Positions 8,315 through 15,464 of a DNA stretch of 64,000 bases are shown piece by piece; the stretch's first letter is position 1; each line of letters begins with the position of its first letter. Source of the DNA: CAVSJJ01 sp963771015 (GTDB lineage: Bacteria; Actinomycetota; Actinomycetes; Actinomycetales; Dermatophilaceae); contig CAVYRN010000005.1 of NCBI GenBank assembly GCA_963771015.1, positions 744,001 to 808,000 of the forward strand, written 5' to 3'. The notes under the pieces were generated by a model that worked only from the letters and a program-made list of their open reading frames with translations, had not been told where the DNA came from and searched no databases. Made by a program: the position numbers and the translations under genes.

Positions 8315-11244
8315 GAGGTGCCCTCCTGCGGGAGCTTGAAGACCTCCGGGCCGGGCTTGAGCGGCCGCATGAGCCAGTACGGCCGACGGGTGCCGTCCGG
8401 CGACACGGACCGGGCGTCGCGGGTCTCCTCCAGCCATCTCCGGTAGACCTCGCGCGACTTGTCCGTGTCGACGGAGATGTCGCCGTAGGCGTCGCCCGGC
8501 TCGGCCTTGGTCACCCGGACCGCCTGGTGCCAGCAGTGCATGCCCGAGATCGGGTCGGGGTGTACCGGGAAGGTCATGTTCTGGTGCACACCCACGTCGC
8601 TCCACCAGATCCGCGCGGAGTCGGGGTCGCTCGACTCGTAGGGACGGACCCCGCTGATGCGGGACATCGTCCAGGTCGAGCCGTCGCGGGCGAGGTCGAC
8701 CGTGGCCGAGGTCTGGCCCCCGTTGTGCTCGGGTTGCTCCTTCGGGCGCCAGCGGCCCATGTGGTGGCTGCAGGCGACGACGCCGGGACGGATCCCCTCG
8801 GTCACCCACGCCTTGACGACGAAGTAGCCGATCTCCGTGCTGACCCGAACGAGGTCGCCACCGCGCACACCCAGTGGTGCGGCGTCCTCGGGGTGCAGCC
8901 ACAGCGGGTTGGTCTGGGCCAGCTCGTTGAGCCACTTGGCGTTCGCGCCACGGGTGTGGATCTGGGTCGGCAGCCGGAAGGTCGAGATGAGGACCTTCTC
9001 GTCCTCCTCGAGCGACTCCGGGTGGATGTGACTGTGGATGTACGTCGGGATGGCGTACTCGGGCCAGCCCCAGTCGGCGACCGTCGAGGAGTAGAACTCG
9101 AGCAGGCCGCTCGGGGTGGGGAAGCCCTTCTTGACCTCCCCGTCGATGTCGACGCCGACGGGGTTGCGCCCCTCCGCGTCCGGGACGGGTGCCCCGGTCG
9201 GGGCGAGGTTGGTGGCCGCCGGCTTCGGCGCGGTCGAGTACACCCGGCCGAGGTCGGTCGTGACCTGCCCGGCGAGCAGGTCCGGGGCCACGCCCTGCTC
9301 GAAGACCTGGCCGACGTGGCTGCTCACCTCGAACGCCCCGTACCGCCGCATGTAGGCGAGCGGGTCCAGTCCCTCGGCGGCCGCCTTCTCGGGAAGGCCG
9401 GGCACCGAGTTCTCGAAGATCCACCGGTAGTACTCGTCGACCGAGAGCTTGGCCCCGGGCGTGTCCTGGGACTCGTAGAACTTGCGGATGCCGAGGGAGC
9501 CGTCGGGGTCGATGCGCCAGGACAGCTCCATCCAGAACTCGTTCTCCTCCCAGACCTCGCCCGGGTTGGTCTGGCGGGTGTCCGAGACCTCCTCGCCCAA
9601 CCGCTCGCGGGCGGCACGCAGCACCGGCTGGCGGAACCCGATCCACTGCCCGTCGTACTGCTCGTACGAGTGCAGGTCGTGCCGCTCCGAGGCCAGCCCC
9701 ATCGGGAGGACGTAGTCGGCCAGGTAGGCCGTCTCGTTCCACGTCGGGGTCATCGCGACGTGCATCTTGACGAGGTCATGGTCGCGCAGAACCTCGGACC
9801 ACACCATGCCGTCGGGGTTGGTCCACACCGGGTTGTAGACCCGGGTGAAGTAGACGTCGAGCGTGCCGCGACCCTCCTGCATGAGGTGCGGGAGGATGAA
9901 GGAGAGCTCGTTCATCGCGAGCGGGTACTCCAGCGGCCACGTCAGGTCGTTCCACTGGTGCGGGTGACCCGGGACGTGCATGGGCCGGGGCACGAACTTG
10001 TTCCACGCGTTGAGGTGCGTCCCGCCCGGTGAGGCGACCGCGCCGAGCAGGGCGTTGATGAGGAAGAGCGTGCGCGACACCTGCCAGCCACCGAGGTTGC
10101 CCGCGGCGGCCGAGCGCCAGTTGTGCGTCGACAGGGCCGTGCCGGCGCCGGCGACGATCTCGGTGATCTCGCGGATGACGTCGGCGGACACCCCGGACTC
10201 GGCCGCGGCGAACTCCGGCGTGTACTCGGCATACAGCGTCGAGAGGATCTCCTCGAACGCCTCGAAGGTCCCCGGCGCACCCGGGTGGACCGCCCGCAGG
10301 TACTCCTTCCAGTTCCACCAGCGCCGGACGAAGTCGCGGTTGTACCGCTTGGTCGCGATGAGATGGTGCGCGACGGCGAGCATGATCGCCGCCTCGGAGC
10401 CGGGGAAGGGAGAGAGCCAGTGGTCGGCGTGGGTCGCCGTGTTCGACAGCCGGGTGTCGAGGACGATGAGCTTGGCGCCCTTGGCCTTGGCCTCCATGAT
10501 CCGCTGGGCGTGCGGGTTGAAGTAGTGGCCGGTCTCGAGGTGGCTGGAGATGAGCAGGATGACGCGGGCGTTGGCGTGGTCCGGGCTGGGCCGGTCGATG
10601 CCGGTCCAGTAGTGGTACCCGGACCGCGCTCCGCTCGAGCAGACGTTGGTATGCGAGTTGTGGCCGTCGACGCCCCACGTCGCGAGAACCCGCTCGGTGA
10701 AGCCGTCCTCACCGGGGCGGCCGACGTGGTACATGACGGCGTTCGGCCGTTCCTCGGTGATGGCTGTGCGGATCCGGCCGGCGATGTCATCGAGGGCGGT
10801 GTCCCAGTCGACCTGCTCCCAGCCGCCCTCGCCGCGCTCGCCGACGCGGCGCAGCGGGTAGAGGATCCGGTCCGGGTCGGTGACCTGGTTGACCGTCGCC
10901 GGGCCCTTGGCACAGTTGCGTCCCCGCGAACCCGGGTGCTCGGGGTTGCCCTCGAACTTGCGCACCTGGAGGGTTTCTCGGTCGACATAGGCGAGCAGCC
11001 CGCAGGCCGACTCGCAGTTGAAGCACGTCGTCGGGACGAGCATCGAGCGGTGCTCCACCCGCTCGGGCCAGGCTCGCGAGTCGAGCTCCACCCAGTCGTC
11101 CCACCGCTCCTTCGGCGGGTGGGCCGCGAGGTGGATCCGGCTCGGGCCGGGATAGAAGGTCTCGCCCCGGGAGGTCGTCTCGGCCTTCGCGGCGCTGACC
11201 CGCTCGCCGAGGCCGACGAGGGAGCTGCGGTCGATCGTCGTCAT
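8311..11244 (-). CDS. Molybdopterin oxidoreductase catalytic subunit, SoeA/PsrA/PhsA-like
   Basis: This 977-residue DMSO-reductase-family enzyme should catalyse an oxygen-, sulfur- or selenium-transfer redox step at a Mo-bisPGD centre. Four cysteines near the start (C74, C77, C81, C111) bind a [4Fe-4S] cluster. C202 in TNVCSSGARSG lies where the family places its Mo ligand. The molybdopterin-binding parts follow, including HPEDAAPLGVRGGDLVRV in the C-terminal dinucleotide-binding domain. The first 70 residues contain no twin-arginine signal, so the enzyme should stay in the cytoplasm, unlike Tat-exported PsrA and PhsA and like the sulfite dehydrogenase SoeABC. Start ATG 11244 follows AGAGG. 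The sulfur-carrier neighbours point to a sulfur substrate; sulfite is my preferred guess. Confidence 0.85.
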   Translation of the reverse strand: MTTIDRSSLVGLGERVSAAKAETTSRGETFYPGPSRIHLAAHPPKERWDDWVELDSRAWPERVEHRSMLVPTTCFNCESACGLLAYVDRETLQVRKFEGNPEHPGSRGRNCAKGPATVNQVTDPDRILYPLRRVGERGEGGWEQVDWDTALDDIAGRIRTAITEERPNAVMYHVGRPGEDGFTERVLATWGVDGHNSHTNVCSSGARSGYHYWTGIDRPSPDHANARVILLISSHLETGHYFNPHAQRIMEAKAKGAKLIVLDTRLSNTATHADHWLSPFPGSEAAIMLAVAHHLIATKRYNRDFVRRWWNWKEYLRAVHPGAPGTFEAFEEILSTLYAEYTPEFAAAESGVSADVIREITEIVAGAGTALSTHNWRSAAAGNLGGWQVSRTLFLINALLGAVASPGGTHLNAWNKFVPRPMHVPGHPHQWNDLTWPLEYPLAMNELSFILPHLMQEGRGTLDVYFTRVYNPVWTNPDGMVWSEVLRDHDLVKMHVAMTPTWNETAYLADYVLPMGLASERHDLHSYEQYDGQWIGFRQPVLRAARERLGEEVSDTRQTNPGEVWEENEFWMELSWRIDPDGSLGIRKFYESQDTPGAKLSVDEYYRWIFENSVPGLPEKAAAEGLDPLAYMRRYGAFEVSSHVGQVFEQGVAPDLLAGQVTTDLGRVYSTAPKPAATNLAPTGAPVPDAEGRNPVGVDIDGEVKKGFPTPSGLLEFYSSTVADWGWPEYAIPTYIHSHIHPESLEEDEKVLISTFRLPTQIHTRGANAKWLNELAQTNPLWLHPEDAAPLGVRGGDLVRVSTEIGYFVVKAWVTEGIRPGVVACSHHMGRWRPKEQPEHNGGQTSATVDLARDGSTWTMSRISGVRPYESSDPDSARIWWSDVGVHQNMTFPVHPDPISGMHCWHQAVRVTKAEPGDAYGDISVDTDKSREVYRRWLEETRDARSVSPDGTRRPYWLMRPLKPGPEVFKLPQEGTS

Positions 11245-11255
11245 CGGTGCCTCTT

Positions 11256-12821
11256 TCAGGCGAGGGGGACGGACTGGCCGGCCTGGACGTAGGAGTGCTC
11301 GTGAGCGAGGAGCCCGAGGAGCGCGAACAGGGAGAGCCAGGCCGTGCCCGGAACCGCCAGCGGGGCGAGCAGGCCGAGGGCGACGAGGACGACCCCGGTC
11401 CAGAAGAAGCGGGCGTACCTCCCGTGCGTCATCGTGTGGGCGGCGAGTCTGGCGTGGGCCGTCGGGTGCGGAAGCGTGGCCTCGCCGGCGACGAGGAGCA
11501 GGTGGGTACCCGCCGAGATCGCCACCGTCCAGGCGAGCGGCTTCAACGCGTCCGAGGAGGCGACGGCCGCGAACGGGACGAGGGCGCTCGCCCCGGCGAG
11601 GACCGCCTGGACCGCGAGATGCGGCGGCAGCAAGGGGCTCTGCCACAGGTCGCGGGCCTTGGCCTGGGCGAAGAGGTATGCCGTGTAGACGGCGGTGCCG
11701 ACCGCGAGCGGCAGTCCCGGGAACGCCAGGACCGTCCGCAGGCCGGACCACCCGGCGAGCCCGGCCAGGACGTGCAGGCCCAGCACCCCGGCATACGCGC
11801 TGAGGATGATGCCACCACGGACCAGCCAGGACCGCCACTGCGGCCTGGTGAGGATGTAGATGAAGCGCTCGGGGTGCTCGAGGTCCCAGATGAGGATCGC
11901 GGCGGTGATGGCGAGGAAGACGGCCGAGAGGATCGGCGCCGTCCAGACCCACAGCGGGTCGGTGCCCGCGAGGTGGCCGGTCATGAGGAGGAGCAGCGCG
12001 ACGAGGTACGCCCCGGCGCCCACCCCCTTGGTCCACGTGTAGAGGCTCACCCGCCAGTCCCACGGAGCCGTGTGGGCGACGTCGTAGCTGAGGATCGCGG
12101 CGGCGCTGCTGTTGCGGCCGTCGGGGTTGCCCGGGTCGACGAGGTGGACGCCGCGGGGCTTCTCTGCCCACGCGTAGGTATCGCCCTCGGGGGCCGACGC
12201 GGCGAGCGGGTCGAGGGTCGCCTGGGTGGCCCCCCGGTAGAAGAGCTTGGGGCGGGTCCCCTTCTCGGGGCGGCGGACGGCCACCGGGGTCCGGTTGATG
12301 ATCTCGGCGACCCCGCTGTTCGGGTCGTCGGCGTCGCCGACCATGATCGCGCCGGTCGGGCAGACGACGACACACGCGGGCTCGAGGCCGACATCGAGGC
12401 GGTGGGCGCAGAAGTTGCACTTCTCGGCGCAGTGGTCCTCGGGGTTGATGAAGATCGCGTCGTAGGGGCAGGCGGCCATGCATGCCTTGCAGCCGATGCA
12501 CGAGGACTTGTCGAAGTCGACGATGCCGTCCGGGCGGATGTGCATCGCCGCGGTCGGGCAGGCGGCGACGCAGGGTGCGTCCTCGCACTGGTTGCACCGG
12601 GTGACCTGGAAGGCCCGGCGAGCCTGCGGGAACGTCCCGGTGTCGACGCTCTTGACGTAGGTCCGGGTCACCCCCACGGGGACGTCGTTCTCGGACTTGC
12701 ATGCCGTGGTGCACGCGTGGCAGCCGATGCACTTGGTCTGGTCGATGACCTTGACCATCCGCCCCGGACCGCCCTGCCCCTCGGGTCGGACGGTCGGGGT
12801 GGGCAGGTTGACTGCAGTCAC
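11256..12821 (-). CDS. Fused ferredoxin-like [4Fe-4S] subunit and NrfD/PsrC membrane anchor
   Basis: One 521-residue polypeptide joins two subunits that are normally separate. Residues 1-165 are the electron-transfer subunit with 16 cysteines in four groups for four [4Fe-4S] clusters: from C31 (CIGCHAC), C76 (CNQCEDAPC), C108 (CIGCKAC) and C131/C135 (CAEKCNFC through CVVVCP). About 80 linker residues lead to an NrfD/PsrC-type membrane part (about 255-521) with eight or so hydrophobic helices, the likely quinone site. The frame is continuous and in-frame throughout. Start GTG 12821 has GGAGG 8 bases upstream; the catalytic gene begins 11 bases after the stop. With no Tat signal, both Fe-S subunits should face the cytoplasm. 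Confidence 0.88.
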   Translation of the reverse strand: MTAVNLPTPTVRPEGQGGPGRMVKVIDQTKCIGCHACTTACKSENDVPVGVTRTYVKSVDTGTFPQARRAFQVTRCNQCEDAPCVAACPTAAMHIRPDGIVDFDKSSCIGCKACMAACPYDAIFINPEDHCAEKCNFCAHRLDVGLEPACVVVCPTGAIMVGDADDPNSGVAEIINRTPVAVRRPEKGTRPKLFYRGATQATLDPLAASAPEGDTYAWAEKPRGVHLVDPGNPDGRNSSAAAILSYDVAHTAPWDWRVSLYTWTKGVGAGAYLVALLLLMTGHLAGTDPLWVWTAPILSAVFLAITAAILIWDLEHPERFIYILTRPQWRSWLVRGGIILSAYAGVLGLHVLAGLAGWSGLRTVLAFPGLPLAVGTAVYTAYLFAQAKARDLWQSPLLPPHLAVQAVLAGASALVPFAAVASSDALKPLAWTVAISAGTHLLLVAGEATLPHPTAHARLAAHTMTHGRYARFFWTGVVLVALGLLAPLAVPGTAWLSLFALLGLLAHEHSYVQAGQSVPLA

Positions 12822-12834
12822 GCGGGTGCCTCCC

Positions 12835-13176
12835 TCAGCTGGCATTGGCGTCGGAGTCGGTGCGGGTCGAGGCCGCCTCGGTCTCGACCTCGAGGCTGGC
12901 GCACACGATGGCGCACAGCTGTTCGATGGCGGGCTCGATGATCCGGTAGACGACCGTGCGACCCTCGGGCCGACGGCCGACGACACCACCGAGGGCGAGC
13001 CGACCGAGGTGCTGGGAGGCGTTGGCGATGCTGACCTCGGCCGCCTCGGCGAGCTGACCCACCGTGGCCTCTCCGGCCTTGTGCAGCTCGCCGAGGATCC
13101 GCAGCCTCGTGGGATCGCCCAGGAGGCTGAAGCGCCGGGCCACGTCGCCAAGTGCTGACTTAGGTACACCTACCAT
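12835..13176 (-). CDS. ArsR-family repressor with a C-terminal dithiol
   Basis: The 113-residue winged-helix protein matches the ArsR/SmtB family: LGDPTRLRILGELHKAG, then the recognition region VSIANASQHLGRLALGGVVGRRPEGRTVVYRI. It lacks the classic alpha-3 metal-site cysteines. Its only two cysteines, C88 and C92, sit one helical turn apart in the last dimer helix. Together with the sulfur operon this suggests a persulfide, redox or soft-metal sensor, comparable in idea to SqrR and BigR although the cysteines are placed differently. It is first in the operon, 13 bases before the Fe-S/NrfD gene. ATG 13176 lies 6 bases after a TATGGT -10 element, so the mRNA is probably leaderless and autoregulated. 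Confidence 0.85.
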   Translation of the reverse strand: MVGVPKSALGDVARRFSLLGDPTRLRILGELHKAGEATVGQLAEAAEVSIANASQHLGRLALGGVVGRRPEGRTVVYRIIEPAIEQLCAIVCASLEVETEAASTRTDSDANAS

Positions 13177-13182
13177 GACGGC

Positions 13183-13225
13183 ACCATATGTGATGAAATT
13201 CACTCGTTCAATTGATTGATTGAAC
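13183..13225 (-). promoter_or_regulatory. arsR operon promoter with overlapping palindromic operator
   Basis: On the minus strand TTGAAC (13211-13206) and TATGGT (13188-13183) form a near-consensus -35/-10 pair with exactly 17 bases between, and the arsR ATG follows 6 bases later. Overlapping the -35 is a 20-base inverted repeat, GTTCAATTGATTGATTGAAC at 13206-13225, with perfect 7-base arms. The size and position suit an ArsR dimer. The AT-rich patch stands out in this GC-rich DNA. The site lies 90 bases before the divergent dioxygenase gene, so it could control both directions. Confidence 0.75.
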
Positions 13226-13314
13226 TTTTTTGCCTGACCTGCCAACGGCGGTGGGTCCGTCGGCCGCCCGCCGACGCCGCCGCCGGGGACACCGGACGAG
13301 CGAAGGAGCACCAC

Positions 13315-14694
13315 ATGGACATCGAGGTTTTCGTGACCCCCGGCCTGGGGGACAACAGCTTCGTCGTCGTCTCGGGCGACGAGGCCGTGATCGTCGATCC
13401 GCAGCGAGACGCCTGGCGCTTCCTCGAGGCCGCCGACAGGCGCCGGGCCCGGATCCGGGCCGTCCTCGAGACCCACGTCCACAACGACTACGTCTCCGGG
13501 GCCCACGAGATCCGCGCGGCCCACGGCGCCGAGCTCGTCCTGCCGGCCGACGGCGGCTACGAGTTCGACCACCGCGGTGCTCGCGAGGGCGAGGAGGTCC
13601 AGGTCGGCGACCTGCGCATCATCGCCATGGAGACCCCCGGTCACACCTTCGAGCACATCGCGTGGCTCGTCTACGAGGGCGACAACCCCGTCCCCGTCGC
13701 GGTCTTCAGCGGCGGGTCGCTGCTCGTCGGCAGCGCCGGGCGCACCGACCTGCTCGGCCCCGACCACACCGATGCGCTCACCGGGCACCAGTACCGCTCG
13801 GTCCAGCGTCTGAAGGAGCTACCGGCCGAGACCCAGCTCCTGCCGACCCACGGCGCGGGCAGCTTCTGCGTCTCGTCGATGCCCTCGACGGCCCGCACGA
13901 GCACCCTCGGCGCCGAGTTCACCACCAACGACCTCGTCCTCGCCCGGTCGCTCGAGGAGTTCGGCGAGGAGCTGACCGGCGAGCTCATGGCCTATCCCGC
14001 CTACTACCCGAAGATGGCTCCGATCAACCGGGTCGGCGTCCCCGTCCTCGGCTCGACGCCGACGGTCCCGGTCCTCGACGTCGCCGCGTTCCGGGCCGCC
14101 ATGGACTCCGGGCTGGCCATCGTCGACGCCCGGGAGCGGGACGACTTCGCCACCTCCCACATCCCCGGCGCCGTCAACATCGAGCTCAACTCGGGGTTCG
14201 GCAGCTACGTCGGCTGGGTCCTGCCCTTCGACTCCCCCGTCCTGCTCGTCCTCCCCGAGGACGAGGGTGCCGCGGACGAGGCAACGACCCAGCTGCTGCG
14301 CATCGGGTGGCAGACCCCGACTGGCATGCTCGGTGGTGGCATGGCCGCCTGGGCGGCCGCCGGCGGCGAGAGCCGCAGCTACGCCAACGTGGGGCCGGAC
14401 GACCTGTGTGCGGCGATCACCTCGGGCGGCGATCCGCGGATCCTCGACGTGCGCCAGCCCCTCGAGTGGCAGTGGGGCACCCTGCCGGGGAGCCAGACGA
14501 TCTTCGCGTCCGACCTGCCGGGCCGCCTCGACGAGGTTCCCTCCGGCGAGCCGGTCTGGACCATCTGCTCGAACGGCCACCGCGCGGCGATCGCCGCCAG
14601 CCTGCTCGACGCCGCCGGAACGCCGGTTACCCTCGTGGGGAGCGGCGGAGTCGGCGAGGTGCGTCAGAAGTGCAACGCACGGCTGTCCGCGTAG
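13315..14694 (+). CDS. Persulfide dioxygenase fused to two rhodanese domains (CstB-like)
   Basis: This 459-residue cytoplasmic enzyme joins an ETHE1-like metallo-beta-lactamase domain to two rhodanese domains, the layout of CstB from Staphylococcus. Iron ligands are visible: H54, H56 and D58 in THVHNDYVSG, H110 in ETPGHTFEH, then GRTDL and LPTHGAG. The first rhodanese (about 255-350) has no catalytic cysteine (LLVLPED where the active loop should be). The second keeps C418 in TICSNGHRA. The expected reaction is oxidation of a persulfide to sulfite plus sulfur transfer, possibly giving thiosulfate. ATG 13315 has GGAG upstream. It is transcribed away from the arsR operon and its product, sulfite, is a plausible substrate for the Mo enzyme. 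Confidence 0.9.
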   Translation: MDIEVFVTPGLGDNSFVVVSGDEAVIVDPQRDAWRFLEAADRRRARIRAVLETHVHNDYVSGAHEIRAAHGAELVLPADGGYEFDHRGAREGEEVQVGDLRIIAMETPGHTFEHIAWLVYEGDNPVPVAVFSGGSLLVGSAGRTDLLGPDHTDALTGHQYRSVQRLKELPAETQLLPTHGAGSFCVSSMPSTARTSTLGAEFTTNDLVLARSLEEFGEELTGELMAYPAYYPKMAPINRVGVPVLGSTPTVPVLDVAAFRAAMDSGLAIVDARERDDFATSHIPGAVNIELNSGFGSYVGWVLPFDSPVLLVLPEDEGAADEATTQLLRIGWQTPTGMLGGGMAAWAAAGGESRSYANVGPDDLCAAITSGGDPRILDVRQPLEWQWGTLPGSQTIFASDLPGRLDEVPSGEPVWTICSNGHRAAIAASLLDAAGTPVTLVGSGGVGEVRQKCNARLSA

Positions 14695-14708
14695 AGAGGG
14701 TGAGACGC

Positions 14709-15095
14709 GTGTCGTTCTGGCAGCAGGCAACCTCGGGACAGCGTGCTCGGTGGTGGGACGAGGGGACCGACCCGGACTATCGGTTCTCGCTCGCCAACGA
14801 GCGCACGTTCCTCGCCTGGATCCGCACCGCGCTGGCCCTCCTCGCGGGCGCCGTGGCCCTCAAGCAGCTCGTGCCGTCGTTTGCGATCCCGGGCATGCGC
14901 ACCGGCCTCAGCGTCATGATGACCGGGCTCGGGCTGGCCATCGCGATCACGGCATACCGGCAGTGGGCGGGCAACGAGGCGGCGATGCGCCATGGGCGGA
15001 CACTGCCTCGCTCGGCCCTGCTGCCATGGGTCTCCGGCGTGCTGGCCCTGGCCGCGATCATCGTCGTCATCGACGTCCTCTCGGGCTCGCTGTGA
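14709..15095 (+). CDS. DUF202 (YidH-like) membrane protein, first of a pair
   Basis: This 128-residue protein has the DUF202 signature DYRFSLANERTFLAWIRTALALLAGAVAL and three membrane helices (about residues 36-54, 61-82, 104-124). GTG 14709 has GAGAGGGTGAG upstream and lies 14 bases after the dioxygenase stop, so both are probably on one transcript. DUF202 proteins are widespread small membrane proteins of unproven function. Here the pair shares the unit with a persulfide dioxygenase, which suggests a membrane role in sulfide or sulfite handling, but nothing in the sequence proves transport. Confidence 0.8.
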   Translation: MSFWQQATSGQRARWWDEGTDPDYRFSLANERTFLAWIRTALALLAGAVALKQLVPSFAIPGMRTGLSVMMTGLGLAIAITAYRQWAGNEAAMRHGRTLPRSALLPWVSGVLALAAIIVVIDVLSGSL

Positions 15096-15460
15096 CGGCT
15101 TCGTCCTCGGGTGGAGGCGACCCCTCGCCCTCACCCCAGGGCCACGGCCCGGTCGACCCGGGCCTCCAGTCCGAGCGCACCGGGTTGGCCTGGGCGCGAA
15201 CCGGCCTGGCCCTGGCCGCGAACGCCGCGCTGGTGGCGAGAACCGGCGTCGAGAACCATCTCCACGCGCTGACCGTCTCGGCGATCGGCCTGGCCCTCGT
15301 CGCCGCGGGCGTGGCCGTCATCGGGTGGCGACGTCAGCACGCCATCGTGCACGCGATCCTCAGCGGGCGCGCGCCGACGAGCCTCCACACCGTCGCACTG
15401 CCCGCTCTCGGGACCGCGGCCGCAGCGGTGCTCGTCTCCATCGCGGTGATCGCAACGTGA
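15092..15460 (+). CDS. DUF202 membrane protein, second of a pair
   Basis: This 122-residue protein is the partner of the preceding DUF202 gene. Its GTG overlaps the previous stop (GTGA), indicating coupled translation. A 28-residue Pro/Gly/Ser-rich leader is followed by the shortened family signature LQSERTGLAWARTGLALAANAAL and three hydrophobic helices. Such DUF202 pairs occur together in many actinobacteria, so the two may form a complex. The stop is 4 bases before the end of the convergent purL gene. Confidence 0.75.
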   Translation: MTASSSGGGDPSPSPQGHGPVDPGLQSERTGLAWARTGLALAANAALVARTGVENHLHALTVSAIGLALVAAGVAVIGWRRQHAIVHAILSGRAPTSLHTVALPALGTAAAAVLVSIAVIAT

Positions 15461-15464
15461 GCGG

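Noticed and set aside
8311..12732. One 1473-residue minus-strand frame covering both the Mo enzyme and upstream DNA
   Set aside because: The N-terminal 490 residues are an out-of-frame reading of the Fe-S/NrfD gene. The real Mo subunit starts at ATG 11244 after AGAGG.
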